A DNA stretch of 64,000 bases from Allorhizobium borbori (GTDB lineage: Bacteria; Pseudomonadota; Alphaproteobacteria; Rhizobiales; Rhizobiaceae). The notes beneath the pieces were generated by a model. That model did not search any database. It worked only from the letters and a program-made list of their open reading frames with translations, and had not been told where the DNA came from. This document shows positions 46,165 through 56,476 of the stretch, piece after piece. The DNA is taken from positions 124,001-188,000 of the forward strand of contig NZ_JACIDU010000010.1 in assembly GCF_014196535.1 (NCBI RefSeq), in the 5' to 3' direction. The position numbers were made by a program, and so were the translations under genes. Position 1 is the first letter of the stretch, and the number at the start of each line of letters is the position of its first letter.

Positions 46165-47250
46165 ATGGCGGATCAGGCAGCGATTGCGACCCCGGAACCG
46201 GTTCTGGGGGAAAAGGCAGGTTCGGCGGGGCTCATCCGCCTCAATCGTCCCAAGGCGCTGAACAGCCTCAACCTGCCAATGGTGCGGCTGATGCAGGGCC
46301 TGCTCGATGATTACGCGGCGGATGCCAGTGTCGGCAGCGTGATCGTCTCCGGCGAGGGGGAGCGTGGCCTGTGCGCGGGTGGCGATATCCGCGCCATGCA
46401 TGACAGCGGCAGGGCCGACGGGCAGGAGGCGAAGGACTTCTGGCGGGAGGAATTCCGCATGAATCATTTCATAGCCCACTATCCGAAGCCCTATGTGGCG
46501 ATCATGGACGGTATCGTCATGGGTGGCGGCGCCGGCATTTCCGTGCATGGTAGCCATCGCATCGTCACGGAGCGCACCCGTCTCGCCATGCCGGAAACCG
46601 GCATCGGCTATTTCCCGGATGTCGGCGCAAGCTGGTTCCTGCCGCGTCTTTCCGGCCGGGTGGGCTACTGGATGGGCCTGACGGGCCATGAGATTGGCGC
46701 GGCGGATGCGCTGGCCAGCGGCCTTGCGGATTATTGCGTGCCTTCCGCCATGCTGCCGCGGCTGACGGAAGCACTTTTTGCCATCCCGGCATCGGCGGGC
46801 ACCGGGGATGTCGGCTCGGTTATCGAACGTTTCTCATTGACGCCTCCCACCGGGCCGCTGGCTGCCAATCGCGATCAGATCGACCGCATCTTTGCGCTCC
46901 AGACCGTGGAAGAGATCGTTGCCGCGCTCACGCGGGAGGATGACGATTTCGCCCGCGAAACACTCGGCCTTATCGCGAAGCGGTCGCCGCGCAGCCTCAA
47001 ATTGTCCTTGCGGCTGCTCCAGCTCGGTGAAGCGAGCGGCAGCCTCGCCGAGTGCCTCGAGCGGGAATATGCGGCGGGTATCGGCATGCTCTCCAATCCG
47101 GATTTCTACGAAGGCGTGCGCGCCGCCGTGATCGACAAGGACCGCAATCCGAAATGGAACCCGGCGACACTGGCCGGCGTGAGCGAGGATGACCTTGCGC
47201 CCTTCTTCCCGAAGGGGCACCCGCCGGTCTTTCCGGAACACAGGCTGTAA
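46165..47250 (+). CDS. 3-hydroxyisobutyryl-CoA hydrolase
   Basis: A 361-residue crotonase-fold enzyme of valine breakdown, releasing 3-hydroxyisobutyrate from its CoA ester. Visible are IRLNRPKALNSLNLPMVRLMQ, GLCAGGDIRAMHDSG (oxyanion hole), GIVMGGGAGISVHGSHRIVTERTRLAMPETGIGYFPDVGASWFLPRL, and the long hydrolase-specific C-terminal half. Start at 46165 behind AGGAGGAG. It sits beside the propionyl-CoA genes, which take the downstream valine carbon. Confidence 0.93.
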   Translation: MADQAAIATPEPVLGEKAGSAGLIRLNRPKALNSLNLPMVRLMQGLLDDYAADASVGSVIVSGEGERGLCAGGDIRAMHDSGRADGQEAKDFWREEFRMNHFIAHYPKPYVAIMDGIVMGGGAGISVHGSHRIVTERTRLAMPETGIGYFPDVGASWFLPRLSGRVGYWMGLTGHEIGAADALASGLADYCVPSAMLPRLTEALFAIPASAGTGDVGSVIERFSLTPPTGPLAANRDQIDRIFALQTVEEIVAALTREDDDFARETLGLIAKRSPRSLKLSLRLLQLGEASGSLAECLEREYAAGIGMLSNPDFYEGVRAAVIDKDRNPKWNPATLAGVSEDDLAPFFPKGHPPVFPEHRL

Positions 47251-47287
47251 GAACGGGCGGGCAGGCTGCTTCCCTCGGCCTGAACCT

Positions 47288-48700
47288 TCAATCGACGATG
47301 CGATAGGGCACGGTGCGGCGAACGTCGTGCTGCACCACCAGCTTGCGTTTCAGCGGCGGCACGGCGCGCTGCACGCAACTCGTGCGTTCGCAGATACGGC
47401 AGGAAATGCCGATCGGGTCGAAGGCGCGGCGGTTGTCGAGGTCGAGATCGTCGGCATAGATGAACTCGCCGGCATAGGAAATCTCGCAGCCGAGTGAAAT
47501 GGCATAGCGCGGCTGGGCGTTGCGGAAGCCGCCGCCGAGCGAAACCTGTGTGGCGAGGCAGAGATAGCGCACGCCATCCGGCGTTTCGGCAAGCTGGCGA
47601 ATAATGCGACCCGGCATTTCGAAGGCCTGATGCACGTTCCACAGCGGGCAGGCCGCGCCGAAACGGGCGAATTGCAGCTTGGCGGCGGAGTGGCGCTTGG
47701 TGATGTTGCCGGCGCGGTCGATGCGGGCGAAGAAGATCGGCACGCCCTTCAGCCCCGGCCGCTGCAGCGTCGAAAGCCTGTGGCACACCTGTTCCAGGCT
47801 GGCGCCGAAGCGGGCGGTCAGCAGTTCCAGATCGTGGCGCAGTTCGCGTGCCGCCTTGAGGAAGGACTGGTAGGGCATCATCAGCGCCCCGGCATAGTAG
47901 TTATGCAGGCCCATGCGACAGATCTCGAAGGCCTCGTCGCTGCGGAAGCCGGCATTGGCGACGATGGCGTCGATCAGGTCGCCGGCGTTCAACTGGGCAA
48001 TCAGCAACGCGATCTGGAAGGCCCGCGTCGGGGCCGGCGCATAGGCGTTGAGCGAAAGGATGCGGGTTGCCGGATCATAACGGCGAATGAAGTCGGCCTC
48101 GGGGTCGGCGGTCACGACGCGCACCCGGTAGCGTTTTTCGAGGAACTGCGTCAGGGCGATCTGGCTGTCGACACCCTTGAGGTTCAGCTCGCCCGCCAGC
48201 CGCTCGGCGGCGAGATCGACCTCGTGGATGTAGTTGTCGACGAAATGGAAGAAGTCGCGCACCTCTTCATAGGGCGTGGTTTCCGTCGTCGCCAGCGCGC
48301 CGGTCATCGAATGGTCGAAGCTTGCAAGCTGCTCGGAATTGCGGCGATAGGCCTGATGGCAGGTAATCAGCGCGTGCGCCAGACCCGGCGCATTCTGGGT
48401 CACGAGCTTCAGTTCCTGAAGGCTCGGCGAGTAATGTTCGAACAGGGGATCGGCCAAAGCCTCGGAAAGCGCGGAGAGCAGGCGGTCGCCTTCACCCGAC
48501 GAAAGTTCAGCAATGTCGATGGCGAACTTTTCCGCAAGAGCCAGAAGCACCGCGGCCGAGACCGGGCGCTGGTTGTTCTCGATCTGGTTCAGGTAGGAGG
48601 CGGAAATCCCTATGCGCTGGGCGAATTGGGCCTGTGTGGCCTTGTTCGCCTCACGCAGTTCGCGCACCTTTCGCCCGATAAAAAGCTTGCCGATCGCCAT
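47288..48700 (-). CDS. pccR: Short-chain fatty acyl-CoA-type regulator PccR (XRE + ImmA/IrrE-like)
   Basis: A 470-residue regulator. XRE HTH is at about 8-65 (RKVRELREANKATQAQFAQRIGISASYLNQIENNQRP region). An ImmA/IrrE-like middle domain follows, and a C-terminal DUF2083 domain with a Cys cluster (SCRICERTSC). This architecture is the ScfR family, where PccR controls propionyl-CoA carboxylase in Rhodobacter. It is divergent from pccB across 153 bp that contain TTGCA repeats. The effector is presumably an acyl-CoA of the pathway. Confidence 0.9.
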   Translation of the reverse strand: MAIGKLFIGRKVRELREANKATQAQFAQRIGISASYLNQIENNQRPVSAAVLLALAEKFAIDIAELSSGEGDRLLSALSEALADPLFEHYSPSLQELKLVTQNAPGLAHALITCHQAYRRNSEQLASFDHSMTGALATTETTPYEEVRDFFHFVDNYIHEVDLAAERLAGELNLKGVDSQIALTQFLEKRYRVRVVTADPEADFIRRYDPATRILSLNAYAPAPTRAFQIALLIAQLNAGDLIDAIVANAGFRSDEAFEICRMGLHNYYAGALMMPYQSFLKAARELRHDLELLTARFGASLEQVCHRLSTLQRPGLKGVPIFFARIDRAGNITKRHSAAKLQFARFGAACPLWNVHQAFEMPGRIIRQLAETPDGVRYLCLATQVSLGGGFRNAQPRYAISLGCEISYAGEFIYADDLDLDNRRAFDPIGISCRICERTSCVQRAVPPLKRKLVVQHDVRRTVPYRIVD

Positions 48701-48709
48701 GTTCGCAAC

Positions 48710-48730
48710 TTTGCAATTTACTCATTGCAG
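48710..48730. promoter_or_regulatory. Candidate PccR binding site
   Basis: TTTGCAATTTACTCATTGCAG, with two TTGCA elements whose starts are 14 bp apart and TCGCAA just before (48703). It lies 10-30 bp upstream of pccR in the divergent pccR-pccB region. TTTGCAA-type repeats are, from memory, the motif reported for ScfR regulators; the match is by eye. Confidence 0.4.
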
Positions 48731-48853
48731 TTTTGTTATCTCCACATTCGCACATCATCAAGCGTTTTGTTCGGGTGTCGCGAGCGCTATGCGAAAACCC
48801 GCGTAGCCTTTTGAAATAAGGCAATTCAGTTCCAAAGGGAGGAGAGTTAAGAG

Positions 48854-50386
48854 ATGCGCGCGATTCTCGAACAGGTTGAGGCGCGGCGCGCCCAGGCTCG
48901 GCTCGGAGGCGGTCAGCGCCGCATCGACGCCCAGCACGCCAAGGGCAAGCTGACCGCTCGCGAGCGTATCGAGGTTCTCCTCGATGAAGGCTCCTTCGAA
49001 GAGTACGATATGTATGTCAGCCACCGCTGCACCGAATTCGGCATGGCCGAACAGAAGGTGCCGGGCGATGGTGTCGTCACCGGCTGGGGCACGATCAACG
49101 GCCGTCAGGTTTACGTCTTTTCGCAGGACTTCACGGTGCTTGGCGGTTCGCTCTCCGAAACCCACGCCCAGAAGATCTGCAAGATCATGGATATGGCCGT
49201 CAAGAACGGCGCGCCGGTCATCGGTCTGAACGACTCGGGCGGCGCCCGCATTCAGGAAGGCGTCGACTCGCTTGCCGGTTACGCGGAAGTGTTCAAGCGC
49301 AATGTCGATGCCTCGGGCGTCGTGCCGCAGATCTCGGTCATCATGGGCCCCTGCGCCGGTGGCGCGGTTTACTCGCCGGCCATGACCGACTTCATCTTCA
49401 TGGTGCGCGACTCGTCCTATATGTTCGTGACCGGTCCGGACGTCGTGAAGACGGTGACGAACGAAATCGTCACGGCTGAAGAGCTGGGCGGTGCGACCAC
49501 CCACACCAAGAAGTCCTCCGTCGCCGATGGCGCCTATGAGAACGACATCGAGGCGCTGGAACAGGTTCGCCTGCTGTTCGATTTCCTGCCGCTCAACAAC
49601 CGCGAAAAGCCGCCGATCCGTCCGTTCCACGACAATCCGGCCCGCTACGAGGAGCAGCTCAATTCGCTGATCCCGGATTCGTCGACGAAGCCCTACGACA
49701 TGAAGGAGCTGATCCTGGCTCTGGCTGACGAAGGCGACTTCTTCGAAATCCAGGAAGCCTTCGCGAAGAACATCATCACCGGCTTCATCCGCATGGAAGG
49801 CCAGACGGTCGGCGTCGTCGCCAACCAGCCGCTGGTTCTCGCCGGCTGCCTCGACATCGACTCGTCGCGCAAGGCTGCCCGCTTCGTGCGCTTCTGCGAT
49901 GCCTTCAACATTCCGATCCTGACGCTGGTCGACGTTCCCGGCTTCCTGCCCGGCACGGCGCAGGAATATGGCGGCGTCATCAAGCACGGCGCGAAGCTGC
50001 TGTTTGCCTATTCGCAGGCAACGGTGCCGATGGTCACGCTCATCACCCGCAAGGCTTACGGCGGCGCGTATGACGTCATGGCCTCCAAGCACATCGGCGC
50101 GGACATCAACTACGCCTGGCCGACGGCTGAAATCGCCGTCATGGGCGCCAAGGGTGCAACGGAAATCCTCTATCGCTCGGAACTGGGCGATGCGGAAAAG
50201 ATTGCCGCGCGCACCAAGGAATATGAAGAACGCTTCGCCAACCCCTTCGTGGCGGCGGAACGCGGCTTCATCGATGAAGTCATCATGCCCTTCGGCTCGC
50301 GCAAGCGCATCGCCCGGGCGTTCGCATCGCTGCGCAACAAGCGCACCGATACGCTCTGGAAGAAGCACGACACGATTCCGCTCTGA
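48854..50386 (+). CDS. pccB: Propionyl-CoA carboxylase carboxyltransferase (beta) subunit
   Basis: A 510-residue subunit that moves the carboxyl group from biotin to propionyl-CoA. Crotonase-like double domain: [51 protein letters not shown] (acyl-CoA oxyanion site), [20 protein letters not shown], and in the C half [29 protein letters not shown]. The Asp of the second domain that selects propionyl over acetyl lies in this region. Start at 48854 follows GGGAGGAG. First gene of pccB-pccA. Confidence 0.97.
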   Translation: MRAILEQVEARRAQARLGGGQRRIDAQHAKGKLTARERIEVLLDEGSFEEYDMYVSHRCTEFGMAEQKVPGDGVVTGWGTINGRQVYVFSQDFTVLGGSLSETHAQKICKIMDMAVKNGAPVIGLNDSGGARIQEGVDSLAGYAEVFKRNVDASGVVPQISVIMGPCAGGAVYSPAMTDFIFMVRDSSYMFVTGPDVVKTVTNEIVTAEELGGATTHTKKSSVADGAYENDIEALEQVRLLFDFLPLNNREKPPIRPFHDNPARYEEQLNSLIPDSSTKPYDMKELILALADEGDFFEIQEAFAKNIITGFIRMEGQTVGVVANQPLVLAGCLDIDSSRKAARFVRFCDAFNIPILTLVDVPGFLPGTAQEYGGVIKHGAKLLFAYSQATVPMVTLITRKAYGGAYDVMASKHIGADINYAWPTAEIAVMGAKGATEILYRSELGDAEKIAARTKEYEERFANPFVAAERGFIDEVIMPFGSRKRIARAFASLRNKRTDTLWKKHDTIPL

Positions 50387-50401
50387 GGGGGGAGAGAGAC
50401 A

Positions 50402-52411
50402 ATGTCTATCAAGAAGATCCTGATCGCCAACCGAGGCGAAATTGCCTGCCGCGTCATCAAGACGGCGAAGAAGATGGGCATCAAGACGGTGGCTGTCTAT
50501 TCCGACGCTGACCGCGATGCGCTGCACGTCAAGATGGCCGACGAGGCCGTTCACATTGGTCCGGCACCGTCCAACCAGTCCTACATCGTGATCGACAAGA
50601 TCATGGATGCCATCCGTCAGACGGGCGCCGACGCCGTTCATCCCGGCTACGGCTTCCTGTCGGAAAACCCGCTCTTTGCAGCGGCGCTGGAAAAGGAAGG
50701 CGTCACCTTCATCGGCCCGCCGGTCAACGCCGTTGAAGCCATGGGTGACAAGATCACCTCGAAGAAGCTCGCTGCCGAAGCCGGCGTGTCCACCGTTCCG
50801 GGCCACATGGGTCTGATCGAGGATGCCGACGAAGCCGTGAAGATTTCCGACCAGATCGGCTATCCGGTCATGATCAAGGCGTCCGCTGGCGGCGGCGGCA
50901 AGGGCATGCGTATCGCCTGGAACGCCCAGGAAGCCCGCGAAGGCTTCCAGGCGTCGAAGAACGAAGCCAAGAACTCCTTCGGCGACGACCGCATCTTCAT
51001 CGAGAAGTTCGTCACCGAGCCGCGCCACATCGAAATCCAGGTTCTCGGCGACAAGCACGGCACCGTGCTTTACCTCGGCGAACGCGAATGCTCGATCCAG
51101 CGCCGTAACCAGAAAGTCATCGAAGAGGCGCCGTCTCCCTTCCTCGACGAAGCCACCCGCAAGGCCATGGGCGAACAGGCTGTCGCTCTCGCCAAGGCCG
51201 TGGGTTACCACTCGGCCGGCACGGTGGAATTCATCGTCGATGGCAAGGAGAAGAAGTTCTACTTCCTCGAAATGAACACCCGCCTGCAGGTGGAACACCC
51301 GGTCACGGAACTCATCACCGGTCTCGACCTCGTCGAGCAGATGATCCGCGTCGCCGGTGGCGAAAAGCTCTCTTTCGGTCAGTCCGATGTGAAGCTGAAC
51401 GGCTGGGCCGTCGAAAGCCGCCTCTACGCCGAAGATCCTTACCGCAACTTCCTGCCGTCCATCGGCCGCCTGACGCGTTACCGTCCGCCGGCAGAAGGCA
51501 CGAAGGCCGACGGTACGGTCGTCCGTAACGATACCGGCGTCTTCGAAGGCGGCGAAATCTCGATGTATTACGACCCGATGGTCGCCAAGCTCTGCACCTG
51601 GGCTCCGACGCGTATCGAAGCCATCGACGCCATGAGTGCTGCGCTGGACGATTTCGAAGTCGAAGGCATCGGCCACAACCTGCCGTTCCTGTCGGCCGTG
51701 ATGGAGCATGAGCGCTTCCGCGATGGCCGTCTCACGACCGCCTTCATCGCCGAAGAGTTCCCGGAAGGCTTCACCGGCGTGGCGGCGGATGCCGATCAGG
51801 CCCGCAAGCTGGCCGCGATTGCCGCCATCATCAACCAGACGCTCCAGGCCCGCGCGGTGCAGATCACCGGTACGATGGACAACCATCGCCGCGTCGTCCG
51901 CAACGACTGGGTGGCCACCATTGCCGGCCATTCCTTCGCTCTGGAACTCGGCACTTCGGCTGATGGCGCCTTCGTGAAGTTCGCCGATGGTGCGGTCTCG
52001 CCGGTCAATGGCGGCTGGGTTCCCGGTCAGACGCATGCGACCTTCGTGGTCGATGGTCTCACCATGGGCGTCAAGGTCAACCTGTCGGGCACGGGCATCC
52101 GCCTGCGCTGGCGCGGTATCGATGCGGTCGCCCGCGTCCGTTCGCCGCGTGCCGCACAGCTCGCCCTGCTGATGCCGGAAAAGGCACCGCCGGATACCTC
52201 GAAGATGCTGCTGTGCCCGATGCCGGGCGTGGTGACGAACATCCTCGTCGCCGTCGGCGATCAGGTCGAGTCCGGTCAGGCGCTTGCCACCGTCGAAGCC
52301 ATGAAGATGGAAAACACGCTGCGCGCGGAAAAGCGCGCCATCGTCAAGTCCATCCCCGTCAAGGCCGGCCAGAGCCTCGCCGTCGACGAAGTCATCATGG
52401 ACTTCGAATAA
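50402..52411 (+). CDS. pccA: Propionyl-CoA carboxylase biotin-containing (alpha) subunit
   Basis: A 669-residue biotin carboxylase plus carrier. ATP-grasp carboxylase domain 1-~450 (IANRGEIACRVIKTAKKMGIKTVAVYSD; KASAGGGGKGMRI; EMNTRLQVEHPVTE), a BT linker domain, and a C-terminal biotinyl domain with EAMKMEN, biotinylated Lys at about 635. Start at 50402 behind GGGGGGAGAGAG, 15 bp after pccB. Makes methylmalonyl-CoA for the mutase that follows after a 527-bp gap. Confidence 0.97.
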   Translation: MSIKKILIANRGEIACRVIKTAKKMGIKTVAVYSDADRDALHVKMADEAVHIGPAPSNQSYIVIDKIMDAIRQTGADAVHPGYGFLSENPLFAAALEKEGVTFIGPPVNAVEAMGDKITSKKLAAEAGVSTVPGHMGLIEDADEAVKISDQIGYPVMIKASAGGGGKGMRIAWNAQEAREGFQASKNEAKNSFGDDRIFIEKFVTEPRHIEIQVLGDKHGTVLYLGERECSIQRRNQKVIEEAPSPFLDEATRKAMGEQAVALAKAVGYHSAGTVEFIVDGKEKKFYFLEMNTRLQVEHPVTELITGLDLVEQMIRVAGGEKLSFGQSDVKLNGWAVESRLYAEDPYRNFLPSIGRLTRYRPPAEGTKADGTVVRNDTGVFEGGEISMYYDPMVAKLCTWAPTRIEAIDAMSAALDDFEVEGIGHNLPFLSAVMEHERFRDGRLTTAFIAEEFPEGFTGVAADADQARKLAAIAAIINQTLQARAVQITGTMDNHRRVVRNDWVATIAGHSFALELGTSADGAFVKFADGAVSPVNGGWVPGQTHATFVVDGLTMGVKVNLSGTGIRLRWRGIDAVARVRSPRAAQLALLMPEKAPPDTSKMLLCPMPGVVTNILVAVGDQVESGQALATVEAMKMENTLRAEKRAIVKSIPVKAGQSLAVDEVIMDFE

Positions 52412-52419
52412 AAAATGCC

Positions 52420-52450
52420 GAAAACGGGCGGAATTTTTCCGCCCGTTTTC
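52420..52450 (+). terminator. Terminator or attenuator after pccA
   Basis: 12-bp stem GAAAACGGGCGG/CCGCCCGTTTTC with an AATTTTT loop, 8 bp after the pccA stop; the descending arm ends in GTTTTC then C-rich sequence, so termination may be partial. Confidence 0.65.
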
Positions 52451-52938
52451 CCCCGTCTTCCGGCCCGTGTCATCATGGCGCCGTTCCGTATCGGAGACAC
52501 CGCGAGGCGTCGCGGCGAAGCGGAACCGGCGCCCGAGACGGTGAAAAGACGCAGAAGCCGGATCGGGGGCGTGCAGGACGTGCCTTCAGCCGCCATTGCC
52601 TTTGGGCAGGGCGGGCATATCCCGCAAGGATATGTGAAGCGGGCGGCGACGGGCGAAACACCGTCGTCCTTCGAAACCGGGCAGCACAAACATCCCGCCA
52701 ACGGGAGTTGTCCGGCGCGTTACCGGGTGGAGCCGGTATCTGCCCGTGGAATCGAAGTCGCGATCAGGTGCGCAAAAACCGCTGAACGGGGCGCTGGAAG
52801 GCGCAACTTTTTAAATTTCTACGAGGCGTTTCCTGCGCCCCGTCCGAACAGGCCGCAGCAGCCCTGCGGAACAACAAGGTCAAAACCACGGTGTCCGGCT
52901 TCCGGCGCGCGTGGACAAAGCCATATGAGGAGACAGGC
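52451..52938. other. Gene-free, inverted-repeat-rich leader before methylmalonyl-CoA mutase
   Basis: 488 bp with no gene I can support. Stems by eye: GCGGG/CCCGC (52611-52625), which competes with GCATATCC/GGATATGT (52615-52635) and with CCCGC/GCGGG (52621-52643); CGACGG/CCGTCG near 52647-52666; TACCGG/CCGGTA (52721-52738); and a distant 9-bp pair ACGGGGCGC/GCGCCCCGT (52786-52794 with 52835-52843) around TTTTTAAATTTC. AGCCGGTATCTGCC (52731-52744) partly resembles a B12 box. It may be a structured 5' leader. A plus-strand open frame runs through it but has no ribosome site and odd composition. Confidence 0.45.
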
Positions 52939-55080
<2,142 letters not shown>

Positions 55081-55104
55081 TCCCCACTGGGGGATCATAA
55101 CGGG

Positions 55105-55142
55105 AACGCCGCGCACCGGGGGGCTGGAGCGCGGCGTTTTCA
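55105..55142 (+). terminator. Terminator of methylmalonyl-CoA mutase
   Basis: 10-bp stem AACGCCGCGC/GCGCGGCGTT with a 14-base loop, followed by TTCATTT. A second short palindrome GATCCCC/GGGGATC lies just upstream around the stop. Confidence 0.75.
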
Positions 55143-55173
55143 TTTGCGGAAATGGGAAGGAAAGGCTGAGGCG

Positions 55174-56355
55174 TCAGGCGGTGCCGAGCAGCGAGAGGGC
55201 TTCCTCGGCGATCACCTGTTCCTCGTCCGTGCGGATGACCATCACCTTGACCGCACTGTCTGGTGCCGAAATCACGCCTTCGTTGCGGGCATTGGCCTCG
55301 GGGTCGATGCGAACACCAAGGAAGCCGAGGCGGTTCATCACTGCAGCACGAATGATCGGCTGGTTCTCGCCGATACCGGCGGTAAAGACGAGGCCGTCGA
55401 GCCCGCCGAGCGATGCGGTCTGGCGGGCCACTTCGCCGGCAATGCGGAAGGTGAAGAGATCGAGCGCCTCCTTCGCCTCCTTCGCGTCGGAGGCGATCAG
55501 GGCGCGGGTATCGGCGCTGATGCCGGATACGCCGAGCAGGCCGGAGCGGCGATAGAGCAGGTCCTCCACCGCTGGCCGGCTCATGCTACGCTCGGTCAGG
55601 AGGTGCAGCAGCACGCCGGGATCGATGGCACCGCAACGCGTCGCCATGGGAATGCCGTCCAGCGTGGTGAAGCTCATGGAAGTGTCGCGGCTCTTGCCGT
55701 CTTCCATGGCGCAGAGGCTGGCGCCGGAGCCGAGATGGGCGGTGATGACGCGGCCCTTCGCCAGCTCGGGATCGCGCCGCGCCAGTTCGGCGGTGATGAA
55801 CTTGTAGGAGAGGCCGTGGAAACCGTAGCGCCGTATGCCTTCATCGAACATGCCGCGCGGCAGGGCGAAGCGCTGCGTCGTTTCGCTCATGGTGCGGTGG
55901 AAGGCGGTGTCGAAGGAGGCCGTCTGCGGCAGGTGCGGCTTCAGTTCGCGAATGGCGTTGATGAGACGCACGATCTGCGGCTGGTGCAGCGGCGCCAGCA
56001 CGGTCAGCGCCTCGATCTCGGCAAGGCTGGCTTCATCGATCCGCACCGGTCCGTTAAAGTCGCGGCCACCATGCACGACGCGGTGCGCCACCGCGCCGAT
56101 GGAGGAAAGGTCGAAGTGCTCACCCAGCCACTCGAAGGTTTCCTCGAGAACCTCGGTCATCACTTCGCTGCTTTCCGCCTTCAGCGGCACATCGAAGATA
56201 TGCGGCCCCTCGGTCAGGTGGAAGGTCAGCGGACGATTGTTGAAATCCAGCATGCCCTTGCCGATCCGCCGCAGGTGGCCCGAACCGTATTCGAACAGGC
56301 CGACCTTCACCGTGGAAGAGCCCGTGTTGAAAGTGAGCAGCAGTTTTCCGTCCAT
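55174..56355 (-). CDS. ackA: Acetate/propionate kinase
   Basis: A 393-residue ASKHA-fold kinase. Signatures: LTFNTGSSTVKVGLFEY at the N terminus, AVAHRVVHGG, ASFDTAFHRTM, YGFHGLSYKFI, TAHLGSGASLCAM and VFTAGIGENQPIIRAA. Start at 56355 behind GGGAGG; in-frame codons upstream are not family sequence. No phosphotransacetylase or phosphoketolase is adjacent. Location next to propionyl-CoA genes leaves acetate or propionate as the substrate. Divergent from the cation ATPase. Confidence 0.95.
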   Translation of the reverse strand: MDGKLLLTFNTGSSTVKVGLFEYGSGHLRRIGKGMLDFNNRPLTFHLTEGPHIFDVPLKAESSEVMTEVLEETFEWLGEHFDLSSIGAVAHRVVHGGRDFNGPVRIDEASLAEIEALTVLAPLHQPQIVRLINAIRELKPHLPQTASFDTAFHRTMSETTQRFALPRGMFDEGIRRYGFHGLSYKFITAELARRDPELAKGRVITAHLGSGASLCAMEDGKSRDTSMSFTTLDGIPMATRCGAIDPGVLLHLLTERSMSRPAVEDLLYRRSGLLGVSGISADTRALIASDAKEAKEALDLFTFRIAGEVARQTASLGGLDGLVFTAGIGENQPIIRAAVMNRLGFLGVRIDPEANARNEGVISAPDSAVKVMVIRTDEEQVIAEEALSLLGTA

Positions 56356-56476
56356 ATGTCGTCCTCCCGGAGACTTGGCATAGGGCAAGATCACATTCAT
56401 GTCATCCACCCTGATGTCATTGTTTGTTACATTACACGACAAGGTTACGGTTTCGGACAGCAAGGCAGGCCATTTC

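Noticed and set aside
48758-52036. A 1092-codon open frame on the minus strand
   Set aside because: Exact antisense of pccB-pccA. Asp/His/Arg/Val-rich repetitive composition is the usual shadow of highly expressed GC-rich genes.
52600-52760. A classical cobalamin riboswitch before the mutase
   Set aside because: Only a partial B12-box-like string is present; the GCCACTG element and the canonical CCCGCAACTGT junction in correct order are not seen. Kept only as a hypothesis to be tested with covariance models.
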